Shown here piece after piece: positions 8,613-17,052 of a stretch of DNA of 48,801 bases. The notes beneath the pieces were generated by a model that saw only the letters and a program-made list of their open reading frames with translations, had not been told where the DNA came from and did no database searches. Both the position numbers and the translations under genes were made by a program. Position 1 is the stretch's first letter. Each line of letters begins with the position of its first letter. The stretch spans positions 110,399-159,199 of the forward strand of contig NZ_LGCI01000010.1 of assembly GCF_001281525.1 (NCBI RefSeq), in the 5' to 3' direction. The DNA comes from Lysinibacillus macroides. Its GTDB lineage: Bacteria; Bacillota; Bacilli; Bacillales_A; Planococcaceae.

Positions 8613-8627
8613 TGCTTACACCGCCTA

Positions 8628-8918
8628 TCATATAAATTTTTTAAATGCGATGAAATCAGACGATGAAGTTGTTGTTGATTGGGTGAATGCTTGCTGGCGA
8701 TGCAAGTCTTCCCAATGCTGCAGCTCCTGTGTTGACAATGGCTGATAGTTTCCTATGATAGATGGCGCTTGCTGAGAGCTGCCACTCGCTGTCATTAAAC
8801 GAAAGGACTGCCATTCTTGTAATTCAGCCTGTGTTAAACCTTGGATTTGTTCCTTTGGCATTTGTGCCACTTTCTCCATCACTAACGCTGTAATCTTCGC
8901 AATAAGTTCATTATCCAT
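8628..8918 (-). CDS. Unknown 96-residue BMC operon protein with cargo-like helix and internal repeat
   Basis: I do not recognise a family. Residues 1-20 (NELIAKITALVMEKVAQM) form an amphipathic helix of the encapsulation type. It holds two copies of one short motif, LTQAELQEWQSF near 28-39 and LSTQELQHWEDL near 61-72, separated by a Ser/Gln-rich stretch, then a Ser/Thr-rich region and a short FIAFKKF end. Start is certain: perfect GGAGGAT ribosome site and an 8-base overlap with the end of the HAD gene, implying coupled translation. Position directly before the aldehyde dehydrogenase suggests a cargo linker or scaffold; that is inference. Confidence 0.72.
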   Translation of the reverse strand: MDNELIAKITALVMEKVAQMPKEQIQGLTQAELQEWQSFRLMTASGSSQQAPSIIGNYQPLSTQELQHWEDLHRQQAFTQSTTTSSSDFIAFKKFI

Positions 8919-9666
8919 GTTGATCCTCCTTCGCTATCAGCAAGGTTATAAGCGATTCATCATACACTTCAATAATTTTCATGGCATCTGGTAAATAATC
9001 TTTTGGGTAGACGTTTTTTGGAATAATGCCAATTGAATAGAGCATGCCTGCATTTTTGGCAAATAACATATCCGCATTGGAATCACCAATCATTACTGTC
9101 TGTTCGAGCAATACTTGATAGCGTTCTCGTGCCAAATGCGCTAAATCTGGAAATGGCTTGCTCGATGGTACTTGGTCACTGCCAAGCACAAATTCAAATA
9201 AAGGCCATAGCCCAAGCTGCTTTACATGCAACTCTGCTCGTGCTGTTGAATCTGCTGTCACAACCCCTAATCGAATACCGTGCTCTTTTAAGCGAATAAG
9301 AAGCTGTCGAATGCCCGGTAATTCCTGTACTGTTATACTTTCTTGCTGGGCTGTTGCTAAGCTGGATGCTGCCCTTGCTAACATAACGCCTTCACTCCAG
9401 GCAATACCTTGTTGATAAAGCAAGTAAGCCATAATCGTTTCTGCTTCCTGTATGCTCCCAACAGCTAGCGGGCTTGTCGGGTCAATCGTTGTTCCATCCG
9501 CTGTTACACCGATTGTTGTTAAAAAGTATTGCAATGAAAACGCAACCTCAAAATCAGAATTTTCAGTTAAATTTAGGTAAAAATTTTTAGCCCATGGAAT
9601 CCAAATAGAATCCAAGTCAATAATGGTTCCATCTTTATCAAAGATCACCCACTCTACTTTTTGCAT
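8911..9666 (-). CDS. HAD-superfamily phosphatase (phosphoglycolate-phosphatase-like)
   Basis: 251 residues. Nucleophile motif FDKDGT with Asp10 and Asp12, a helical cap at about 20-100, motif II VVTADS, motif III Lys in SSKPFPD, and motif IV IGDSNADM. This is a complete HAD phosphatase with a small-molecule-type cap. The substrate is not evident; in this operon it could hydrolyse a phosphorylated amino alcohol or remove a toxic phospho-ester, but it could equally be unspecific. The start MQKV is preferred because the earlier ATG lies inside the AGAGGATG ribosome site. It overlaps the next gene by 8 bases. Confidence 0.85.
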   Translation of the reverse strand: MQKVEWVIFDKDGTIIDLDSIWIPWAKNFYLNLTENSDFEVAFSLQYFLTTIGVTADGTTIDPTSPLAVGSIQEAETIMAYLLYQQGIAWSEGVMLARAASSLATAQQESITVQELPGIRQLLIRLKEHGIRLGVVTADSTARAELHVKQLGLWPLFEFVLGSDQVPSSKPFPDLAHLARERYQVLLEQTVMIGDSNADMLFAKNAGMLYSIGIIPKNVYPKDYLPDAMKIIEVYDESLITLLIAKEDQHG

Positions 9667-9687
9667 AAAGCACACATCCTCTACGCT

Positions 9688-11091
9688 TTATTCTGTTATA
9701 GATCCAATAGACGTTTGTGTAATTTGACTCTCTTCCTGAACTGCCTCTTTTGCAAAGCGTTCCTCTGGCGCATCCTCATTAATTTGATGTCTTGCCCATA
9801 GCCAGTAGTAAATACTTGCAACGGCAAAAACCGCAAGACAGACAATGAAAAACGTTAAATTGGCAAAGAAGCTTGCAAAAATCGCAATGACAGCTAGTGT
9901 TAAAGAAACAATCGGTGTCAATGGATACAATGGCGTCCGAAAAGTTCGCGATAAATTCGGCTCCTTTTTACGTAAAATCAACACAGATAAATTCATCGTA
10001 ATATACGATACTAATGCACCAAATGTAGAAATTAAAATTAAATCATCTGGATTGAACAATATAACAAGCACTAAGCCAATAAAGCCTGGTAAAATAATTG
10101 CCATATAAGGCGTTTGACGTGTTTTATGCATTTTCGATAAAATGCTTGGTAAGTACCCTGCACGTGATAGCGCATAAACCTGACGTGAATAAGCTAAAAT
10201 TACACCTGAGAAACTTGCGATTAAACCAACTAATCCAACGGAGGCTAAAACCTGTGCTAGCCAATACGTATTGCCAAAGGCTGCCGCAATCGCTGCTGGT
10301 AGGGGGTCTTCTGCTACTGTCATCGTATCAATGCCTGCAAGTCCAATCGCTACTGTTGTTGTGAGCACAGATAAAATTAAGAGTGTCACCATGCCAGAAA
10401 TTAACCCCTTAGGCATATCCTTTTGTACATCTCTCGTTTCCTCTGACAGCATTGGCAGCATTTCTATCGCTAAAAATAGCCACATTGCATATGGTAGCGC
10501 AGACCAAATTCCTTTAAAGCCACCCGGTACTAGCTCACCGCTTGCGGGGAACAAATTCTCCACTTGAATCTGTGGCAGCCCAACAAAATACATCAGCACT
10601 AATAAACCCAATGCGATAAATACAAGAACCATTTCAATCGTTGCATATTCCTTGATGCCTAAAATGTGTACTCCCATAAAGAGTGCATACATAAACGCTG
10701 CGGCTACAACTGTTGGCACTGCTGGGAATAAGAAACTTATATAGCCTCCAATTCCAATTGCAATAATAGGTGCAGCAATCACATACTGAAGCACAACTCC
10801 TATTCCTGTAATGAATCCCATATATCTACCCATAGCACGTCTAGCAAAGGAGTATGGTCCTCCTGCATATGGCAGCATTGTCGATAATTCCGAGATTCCT
10901 AGTGTCATCGTTAAGTACATAATCGCCATAAATATTGTAGCAATCAGCATGCCTAAATAGCCCGATTGACTTAAGCCAAAGTTCCATCCAAAATAATTTC
11001 CTGAAATAACGATTCCAACACCAATTGTCCATAAGTGAATAGGTGTAAGGGCTTTCTTTAAAACAATGATTTCATTCTTTTTTGAAGTCAT
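9688..11091 (-). CDS. APC-superfamily amine permease (ethanolamine-permease-like)
   Basis: 467 residues with about 12 membrane segments. The first segment reads TIGVGIVISGNYFGWNFGL, the unwound GxG region of APC transporters in the form found in ethanolamine permeases. Further matches are YAGGPYSFARRAMG and LFLAIEMLPMLSEETRD. The C-terminus is an acidic, polar tail of ~35 residues. It imports an amine or amino alcohol into the cell, most likely the operon's substrate (inference from neighbours). AAAGGTGG precedes the ATG. It lies 31 bases after the kinase and 21 before the HAD. Confidence 0.9.
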   Translation of the reverse strand: MTSKKNEIIVLKKALTPIHLWTIGVGIVISGNYFGWNFGLSQSGYLGMLIATIFMAIMYLTMTLGISELSTMLPYAGGPYSFARRAMGRYMGFITGIGVVLQYVIAAPIIAIGIGGYISFLFPAVPTVVAAAFMYALFMGVHILGIKEYATIEMVLVFIALGLLVLMYFVGLPQIQVENLFPASGELVPGGFKGIWSALPYAMWLFLAIEMLPMLSEETRDVQKDMPKGLISGMVTLLILSVLTTTVAIGLAGIDTMTVAEDPLPAAIAAAFGNTYWLAQVLASVGLVGLIASFSGVILAYSRQVYALSRAGYLPSILSKMHKTRQTPYMAIILPGFIGLVLVILFNPDDLILISTFGALVSYITMNLSVLILRKKEPNLSRTFRTPLYPLTPIVSLTLAVIAIFASFFANLTFFIVCLAVFAVASIYYWLWARHQINEDAPEERFAKEAVQEESQITQTSIGSITE

Positions 11092-11122
11092 TTAGTTCGC
11101 CACCTTTACAATTATTTGGATG

Positions 11123-12136
11123 CTATAAAATTTTATTTTTCGCTAAATAATTTTTCACTAAGGTATCACTTTGAATGGTATAGTTTTCGCCCAGTAAGCG
11201 TGTCGTTTCATTATCACGACTACCTACCCAAGAGATCAGCTGTAATCTTCTCATTAAAATAAAGGTTGGAATCATCTCAATTTCTTCATCAGATAATGTC
11301 CGCACTTGACTGTAGCCCTTGATCCATGACGCAATTAAATCCTCCAAATACGGCATATGCTCAATAAAACTTACAGATGTTGCTAAATCATATAAATACC
11401 AGCCGAAACCACAATCATCAAAGTCAATCACTTTAATTTCATCACCATAAATAAGTAAATTGGCTAAGCGTAAATCCGCATGAATCAGCCCAAATCGTGT
11501 TTTACTTTTGCCAAATGCCTCTAGCTTCTTCTGAATAACTTGAGATGCTTCCTCATATAAAGCGATACGAGCTGGTGTCATACCAAGTCCATCCTGCCAT
11601 CTTGCCCATTTTGGTGATTTCCCTAAAATCGTGTCATAATCCCATATCATACGCTGAAAATCTTCGTAGTGATCATGTTGCTCAATTGTATGCTTGTGGA
11701 ACAGCGCTGTAATTTTTCCTAATGTTTCAAATTGGTGAATTAAATTTTCTTCATTATTTTCATCTGGAGCATTACCCTCCAAAAATGTAAATAATGTGCT
11801 ATAATAAATTGTGTCATTATACTGATGAGCATGTACGTAGTCACCGTCATCTGCTCGCATCGGTAATGATACATCAATAGGAGATTGCTCATGTAGCGAA
11901 TTTAACCAAGCAATCTCCGCCTCTATCTCTTCTTTCTTATGATAATTCGGACGACTAATTCTCAAAATATACTTTTTACCTTGTGCGTCCTCTACGAGAT
12001 ACGTAGCGTTTTCGGAATAATCAATCATTTTACAAGATGCTTCTACTAAACAACTAAACTCCTTTAACGCATCATTTGCTGCTTGATGAAAAGTAGAAAG
12101 TACAGTTTCTAAATCTAAGAAATCCATTTGACTCAT
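11123..12136 (-). CDS. APH-fold small-molecule kinase (candidate amino-alcohol kinase)
   Basis: 337 residues. Catalytic loop HADLRLANLL with His219, Asp221 and Asn226, and the metal motif IDFDD with Asp238, typical of the aminoglycoside-phosphotransferase/choline-kinase/homoserine-kinase-II fold. The N-lobe ATP-binding region lies at about 40-62 (YLVEDAQGKKYILRI). Known: mycobacterial RMM loci encode an APH-fold (S)-1-amino-2-propanol kinase. With the class-III PLP enzyme next door, the expected reaction is ATP-dependent phosphorylation of an amino alcohol such as 1-amino-2-propanol or ethanolamine. Antibiotic resistance is unlikely in this context. Ribosome site AAGGAGG. Confidence 0.88.
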   Translation of the reverse strand: MSQMDFLDLETVLSTFHQAANDALKEFSCLVEASCKMIDYSENATYLVEDAQGKKYILRISRPNYHKKEEIEAEIAWLNSLHEQSPIDVSLPMRADDGDYVHAHQYNDTIYYSTLFTFLEGNAPDENNEENLIHQFETLGKITALFHKHTIEQHDHYEDFQRMIWDYDTILGKSPKWARWQDGLGMTPARIALYEEASQVIQKKLEAFGKSKTRFGLIHADLRLANLLIYGDEIKVIDFDDCGFGWYLYDLATSVSFIEHMPYLEDLIASWIKGYSQVRTLSDEEIEMIPTFILMRRLQLISWVGSRDNETTRLLGENYTIQSDTLVKNYLAKNKIL

Positions 12137-12181
12137 ATAGAAAACCTCCTTGTTTGCGAAATGATAAGCTTTCTTTCTATA

Positions 12182-13468
12182 TTAATAGCGTCCAAACTTT
12201 ACAAGCTGTGCTGCCTCTTTAATACCTGCCTCACATTTTTCTAGCAATTCATCACAATACGCTTTATCACATAATAATCCTGGTTTAAATTGTAAAACGC
12301 GTGTATCAAGCATGGAATAGATTGCCCATACGCCATGTTTGTACAAAGAGCTCATCACATGTTTCGCACCATCAGGATGATTAAATTCTAAGCCCATGAC
12401 AACCCCAAGCTGGCGAATACCGACAAAGAAATCTGGATATCTTTGCTGAATTTGCTCTAAACCTGTTCGTAAATAGCGTGCTACATAGTCAACATTTTTA
12501 ATGACTTCAGGTCGTTGTGAAATTTCCAGCACCTTCATCGCCACAACACAGCCAAGCTCTGCTCCGCCAAAGGTAGAGATATGTGCTAGTCCATCCTCTT
12601 GCATCCAACCACCTGCACGCTCATTCACTACTGTTGCAGCAATTGGATAAATACCACCACTTAGCCCCTTTGCGGTTACTAAAATATCTGGCTTAACACC
12701 ATAATGCTCAATACCCCAAAGCTTACCTGTCCTCATTAAACCTGTCTGTACCTCATCCGCAATATAAAGTGCGCCGTAACGCTCGCATAATGTCTTGACG
12801 CTTGTTAAATAATTGGCGTGTGGTAACGGAAAACCGTATGTCGCTGGAATCGTTTCAATAATTACGCTCGCAACATCGCCCTTGGCAAGCTCACGTTCCA
12901 TTGCATCGAGATCATTAAATGGTACATGCACAAATTCATTTGGATCGCCTTCACTTAAAAATGGCTTGGAATAGCGTTCATTGCCAAGAGATACAGCTAA
13001 ACCTGAATGCCCGTGGTAGCCATTTTTGATCGAGATGGTTTTTTTACGCTTCGTCGCATAGCGTGCACATTTCAACGCCACATCAATCGCTTCACTACCG
13101 CCACTAGAAAAAATTGTATACTTTAAGCCTTCTGGTGTGCACTGCGCTAATGCTTCAGCTAATTGGGCGCGCGCTGTTGATGGAAAATGGTGATTGCCAA
13201 TATCAAAATAATTGGTTCCTTCTACTAATGCTGCAATGACTTCTGGATTACGATGTCCAAGGTTATACGTACCGCCATTGAGATGGGCATTCATTAATTT
13301 TTTGCCATCCACATCATAGAAGTAATAGCCTTCGCGTTTGCCGATCACCACATCTACGCCATCCACTTGCCATTGCTTCGTTTTTCCTGGGTTCCACCAG
13401 TCGATTGATTTTTGTAAGGTTTCTTGTTTACTCGCAAAATAGTCCATATTTTCCACCTTCCTATACAT
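12182..13468 (-). CDS. Class-III PLP enzyme, probable amino-alcohol-phosphate phospho-lyase
   Basis: 428 residues. Fold type I class III: SSGGSEAIDVALK (about 121-133), NGYHGHS (149-155), ADEVQTGLMRTGKLW (237-251, PLP Asp238) and the Schiff-base Lys267 in TAKGLSGG. By sequence it would be annotated as an aminotransferase; the pairing with an amino-alcohol kinase and an aldehyde dehydrogenase points instead to the ETNPPL/AGXT2L1-type reaction, in which a phosphorylated amino alcohol is split to aldehyde, ammonia and phosphate. Start: ATG at 13468 follows GGAGG by 6 bases and overlaps the end of the DeoR gene by 8; an ATG at 13447 (MDYF) with AGGAAGGTGG is the alternative. Confidence 0.87.
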   Translation of the reverse strand: MYRKVENMDYFASKQETLQKSIDWWNPGKTKQWQVDGVDVVIGKREGYYFYDVDGKKLMNAHLNGGTYNLGHRNPEVIAALVEGTNYFDIGNHHFPSTARAQLAEALAQCTPEGLKYTIFSSGGSEAIDVALKCARYATKRKKTISIKNGYHGHSGLAVSLGNERYSKPFLSEGDPNEFVHVPFNDLDAMERELAKGDVASVIIETIPATYGFPLPHANYLTSVKTLCERYGALYIADEVQTGLMRTGKLWGIEHYGVKPDILVTAKGLSGGIYPIAATVVNERAGGWMQEDGLAHISTFGGAELGCVVAMKVLEISQRPEVIKNVDYVARYLRTGLEQIQQRYPDFFVGIRQLGVVMGLEFNHPDGAKHVMSSLYKHGVWAIYSMLDTRVLQFKPGLLCDKAYCDELLEKCEAGIKEAAQLVKFGRY

Positions 13469-14252
13469 GGATATCCTCCAACATTTCACTTGCTATTAAT
13501 AACTCAACTTTTTTCTGAGCTAAGCGTTCCTGCCATTGTATAGAGCTTTTTTGATCTGTAATAATCATCGAAACATCCTCTAAATGGCAAATATGCGCAA
13601 ATGTAGAAACCCCAAATTTTGTATGATCTGCTAAAATTATAGTTGTTTCAGCACGCTCAATTAATTTCTTTGAAATAGCAGCACCTGTAATATCATAATC
13701 GGTAATGCCATCAGTTAAGGAAATCCCACCAGCAGCAACAAAGGCTTTATTTGCCTTTAGTTGATTGAAAAATAAATCGGCTAATGGGCCACCCATAAAC
13801 TTTTGTCGATGTTCATACTCACCTCCTGCAAAAAGGATCTTTCCTTGAAAGCATTCTGTTGCTAGCGATAAAACAGGGAGAGAATTTGTCACAACAATGA
13901 CATTTGGTTTATCACTTAAGAAACGTACAATTTCATAGGCCGTTGTGCCGTGACCAATAAAAATCACATCACCGTCCTCCACAATATTTGCGGCAGCCTT
14001 ACATATTAATCGTTTCTCTAAGTTATTGAGTGACGTTTTTTGTTCAAATGTACGTTCATACTTTTGCTTCGTCTTGACAGCACCGCCATAGACTTTGTGC
14101 AAGAGCCCTTCCTTCTCCAAACGATCCATATCTCTCCGTATAGTCTCACCTGATACGTTTAATAATTGCTCAGCATCACTTACTTTCACTTTTCCTTCTA
14201 AATCTAAAATATCTAAAATTACTTTTTTACGTTCTTCAAATGAAAGAGACAT
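13461..14252 (-). CDS. DeoR-family transcriptional regulator, first gene of the BMC operon
   Basis: 263 residues. N-terminal winged helix-turn-helix (about 5-60, with ERKKVILDIL and the NVSGETIRRDMDRLEKEG recognition region), then a DeoRC sensor domain (GHGTTAYEIVRFL, VVTNSLPVL, GGEYEHRQKFMGG) of the isomerase-like fold that binds phosphorylated ligands. A phosphorylated amino alcohol or similar intermediate would be a sensible inducer, by inference. It is the promoter-proximal gene and its 3' end overlaps the PLP-enzyme gene, so it should be made with the operon. Copies of AAATCCACA lie upstream at the promoter. Confidence 0.92.
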   Translation of the reverse strand: MSLSFEERKKVILDILDLEGKVKVSDAEQLLNVSGETIRRDMDRLEKEGLLHKVYGGAVKTKQKYERTFEQKTSLNNLEKRLICKAAANIVEDGDVIFIGHGTTAYEIVRFLSDKPNVIVVTNSLPVLSLATECFQGKILFAGGEYEHRQKFMGGPLADLFFNQLKANKAFVAAGGISLTDGITDYDITGAAISKKLIERAETTIILADHTKFGVSTFAHICHLEDVSMIITDQKSSIQWQERLAQKKVELLIASEMLEDIHV

Positions 14253-14277
14253 ACACCATCACTCCAAACACAAAGTT

Positions 14278-14477
14278 AAATCCAACAAAATCCACAAATC
14301 AAACATTTAATTTCTGTATTTATGTGGATTTGTTTTGAATTTTAAAGAATAGTCACATAATTGTCAATACTCTGATGATTATTTTTCTGATTTTTATTTA
14401 AAATTAGGAGGTTTTAGTAATTCCATGAAGGTGAAATAGCCGATTTATTCCTTCAAAACACAACATAAATCCACAAT
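14278..14477. promoter_or_regulatory. Candidate DeoR/PucR operator cluster (AAATCCACA repeats)
   Basis: The 9-base word AAATCCACA occurs at 14288-14296, inverted at 14323-14331 and again at 14469-14477, with an imperfect copy AAATCCAACA at 14278-14287. All lie in the 389-base divergent region between the DeoR-type and PucR-type genes, and the inverted copy overlaps the start site of the BMC promoter. DeoR-family repressors often bind several spaced short repeats. The rest of the gap (to 14641) is AT-rich, with a stray AGGAGG at 14407 that leads only to a 4-codon frame. Confidence 0.45.
14339..14367 (-). promoter_or_regulatory. Sigma-A promoter of the DeoR/BMC operon
   Basis: On the minus strand TTGACA (14362-14367) is followed after exactly 17 bases by TAAAAT (14339-14344). 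It lies 87 bases upstream of the deoR-type start. A copy of the AAATCCACA repeat begins 8 bases downstream of the -10, over the expected transcription start. Confidence 0.65.
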
Positions 14478-14641
14478 AATTCACAGTTAGCGCAAATCGT
14501 TTGAATTAATAAGTGAAAATTACAAAAAATTCGTGTATTATACTAATAATCTCACCTTTTATAACAAAAGCATTGCAAATCCTTCTGCTAATGATAGAGC
14601 ATACATCATCACCGTTCATTAAAATAAATGAGGTGATGACT

Positions 14642-16228
14642 TTGCGGATAAAAGATATATTGCTTTTACAGGAATTCCAATATGCCAAAATAATATCGGG
14701 AAAAAATTTATTAGATACGGAAGTAAACGGAGCAACAATCGTCAATACACTAGAGGGCTTTGCTTCGGTAGAACGCGGAAATTTTATTCTTACAACTGGT
14801 TTTCCATCTTTCACGGATGAAGCATTCAAACAGCTAATTCGCTCCCTCGCTGAAAAAGGAGTCAGTGGCTTAGGCATTAAAATCGGTTCAAATATTCCGT
14901 CTATTTCTTCAGATATCCAAAGCTTTGCAGGGCACTACAAGCTAGTGATCATTGAGCTGGATAGCAATATTCCTTGGGCGGATCTAATGATTCCCATTGT
15001 CAACTATGTTAATTATGAGCAAAAGCTTGAATTGGAAAAAATAAAAAATATTTATGAAGCTTTCCAAACTTTTTTATTAGCAAAATCCGATATTCAGCAA
15101 TTACCATCATTAATGGAAAAATTGCTTGCTAAAAAAACAACCATTTATTTGCATGCCATTGATAAATCTTACAGCTCTTTTGTAGTACCACCTGTATTTG
15201 AGAACGTCTTGTCAAACATTGTTCAAACAATGAAAACGCAAAATTTAACAAAAGAAAGTTTTCAAGAACTACCAATCCCTGTCTATGTAAAGCCGATTTA
15301 TGAAAATCGCCATTTGGAGGGCTGTATTATTATTTGGGAATGCCAAATGCTTGGTGCTTCTTGGCACAATGTGGCAATTTCACAAGCGACCGCTATTCTA
15401 TTAACGGAACTACAGAAAATCAAAAGTATTCTTTCTTTATCGCAGCAAAATAGAAGTAGCTTTCTTTTAGACGTGTTTCGCGGCAAATTTAATAGTATAG
15501 AGGAGATTGTGCGCGTTTCAAAAGAGGTTAATTGGAATTTAGCAGACCATCCCTATCAATTACTATTAATTCAATTAACATTTCCTGATAATCAGAAGCA
15601 GGATGCCTTTATCGTAACCTCTCAGCTAATCTTTTTATTAGAAAAGTATACTTTAACGAAAATTTGCTTTGATTCTAATGATTATTTAGTGCTGCTGCTC
15701 GATACCACATCAGAAATAACGGCTGATTTTATTTGTAAGAAAATTGATTTTTTATTAGCGAAATATCAACTCCAAGCCGCCTATTTTGGCGGGGTTGGAC
15801 GAGTATATGCATTACCGTCCATTGTGAAAAGCTATAATGAGGCATTAATTTCATTGCACTTTGCCAAAACAAAGAAAAATTTATTGGCGAAGGTTATTCA
15901 TTTTGAACATTTAAACTTTGAGCGCATTTTGTTCTCGAACCATCCAATAAAAGAAGCTTCCTTTCTTCAGCAAGAATATTTACTGCCATTAAAGGAGTTT
16001 GATCAGAAAAAAGCAGCGGAGCTTTATCATACACTAAAAGTCTTTTTATTTAATAATGCGGATTTTAATAAAACTGCGGAACAGCTCTTTGTTCATAAAA
16101 ATACAGTTCGCTATCGCCTAAGTTTAATTAAAGAAATCTCCAAGCTCAATCCCGAAAAACTGCAAGATCAAATTTTATTTTATATTGGCTTCTTGCTTGA
16201 GGAAATTCAACTCCCTGCCTATCAATAA
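14642..16228 (+). CDS. PucR-family transcriptional regulator
   Basis: 528 residues. N-terminal PucR sensor domain (about 1-125, starting RIKDILLLQEFQYAKIISG), a central GGDEF-like CdaR/PucR linker region, and a C-terminal helix-turn-helix (HTH_30: NKTAEQLFVHKNTVRYRLSLIKEI, about 475-500). The TTG at 14642 is taken as start because GAGGTGA lies 7 bases upstream and the N-terminus then matches the family; an ATG at 14636 is too close to that site. It is divergent from the BMC operon and convergent with the M20/SDR operon, so it could control either. PucR proteins usually activate genes for nitrogen-containing substrates. Confidence 0.88.
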   Translation: MRIKDILLLQEFQYAKIISGKNLLDTEVNGATIVNTLEGFASVERGNFILTTGFPSFTDEAFKQLIRSLAEKGVSGLGIKIGSNIPSISSDIQSFAGHYKLVIIELDSNIPWADLMIPIVNYVNYEQKLELEKIKNIYEAFQTFLLAKSDIQQLPSLMEKLLAKKTTIYLHAIDKSYSSFVVPPVFENVLSNIVQTMKTQNLTKESFQELPIPVYVKPIYENRHLEGCIIIWECQMLGASWHNVAISQATAILLTELQKIKSILSLSQQNRSSFLLDVFRGKFNSIEEIVRVSKEVNWNLADHPYQLLLIQLTFPDNQKQDAFIVTSQLIFLLEKYTLTKICFDSNDYLVLLLDTTSEITADFICKKIDFLLAKYQLQAAYFGGVGRVYALPSIVKSYNEALISLHFAKTKKNLLAKVIHFEHLNFERILFSNHPIKEASFLQQEYLLPLKEFDQKKAAELYHTLKVFLFNNADFNKTAEQLFVHKNTVRYRLSLIKEISKLNPEKLQDQILFYIGFLLEEIQLPAYQ

Positions 16229-16233
16229 TAAAC

Positions 16234-16267
16234 AAGGGTGACTCAAAGGTATATTTGAGCCACCCTT
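16234..16267. terminator. Bidirectional terminator between PucR and SDR genes
   Basis: AAGGGTG-A-CTCAAA pairs with TTTGAG-C-CACCCTT across GGTATA, a 13-pair stem with one mismatch. It sits 6 bases after the pucR-type stop and 5 bases before the convergent SDR stop, with A/T-rich flanks on both sides. Confidence 0.75.
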
Positions 16268-16271
16268 AAAC

Positions 16272-17039
16272 TTAAGTCGCTGTATAGCCACCATCCACCG
16301 GTATTAATGCACCTGTAATAAAGGACGCTTCATCAGAAGCTAAAAAGGCAATTGTATTAGCAACCTCCTCTGGCTTGCCTAACCGTCCTAATAAATAGGC
16401 ATTTTCATAGGCTTGTCGAATAGCCTGCCCACCGCCATCGCCCTCAATAAGCTGGTCAGCCATATTTGTATCCGTTAACCCCGGGCAAACAGCGTTAACT
16501 CGTATACCATGCTGCCCAAGCTCTACAGCCGTACTGCGTGTAATTCCTACCACCGCATGCTTTGTCATAATATATAAATTATGGTTTTTCGTACCGATCA
16601 TACCCGAAATGGATGCCAAATTGACGATGGAGCTACCTGCTTGCCTCTTTAAATATGGAATGGCGTGCTTTGTGCTTAGCATAACGCCTTTAATATTAAT
16701 AGCGGAAATTTTTTCATACGTAGTGGCATCAAATGTTTCAGCCGTATTATTGACAAAAATCCCTGCATTATTAACAACCGTCGTTACATAACCATATGCT
16801 GCTACAGCTTCCTGATACAGATTGGCAATATGCTCTTCATCGGTAATATTGCAAACAACTGCATGAACATCATAGCCATTTTGCTGTAATTGAAGAGCTG
16901 CCTCCTGCAATTTCTCTGCATTCGCATCTGACAGAACGATTTTTGCGCCCTCCTGCCCACATTTTTGCGCTGTCGCAAAGCCAATTCCTTGTGCTGCACC
17001 TGTAATAACGACCACTTTATCCTGTAATCTTCCTGCCAT
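16272..17039 (-). CDS. SDR-family oxidoreductase
   Basis: 255 residues, classical SDR: TGAAQGIG cofactor loop near 14-21, NNAG, catalytic Ser in LASISG, Tyr/Lys in YIMTKHA, and the VNAVCPG loop. It ends with ITGALIPVDGGYTAT. Asp38 after the second strand (VLSDAN) favours NAD. Last gene of the five-gene operon with the M20 enzyme and symporter; substrate unknown. GGGAGAG is the ribosome site. Confidence 0.88.
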   Translation of the reverse strand: MAGRLQDKVVVITGAAQGIGFATAQKCGQEGAKIVLSDANAEKLQEAALQLQQNGYDVHAVVCNITDEEHIANLYQEAVAAYGYVTTVVNNAGIFVNNTAETFDATTYEKISAINIKGVMLSTKHAIPYLKRQAGSSIVNLASISGMIGTKNHNLYIMTKHAVVGITRSTAVELGQHGIRVNAVCPGLTDTNMADQLIEGDGGGQAIRQAYENAYLLGRLGKPEEVANTIAFLASDEASFITGALIPVDGGYTAT

Positions 17040-17052
17040 ATACTTCTCTCCC

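Noticed and set aside
11123..12136. Aminoglycoside resistance gene
   Set aside because: Fold is shared, but the gene lies in the amino-alcohol BMC operon and resembles metabolic kinases of this fold.
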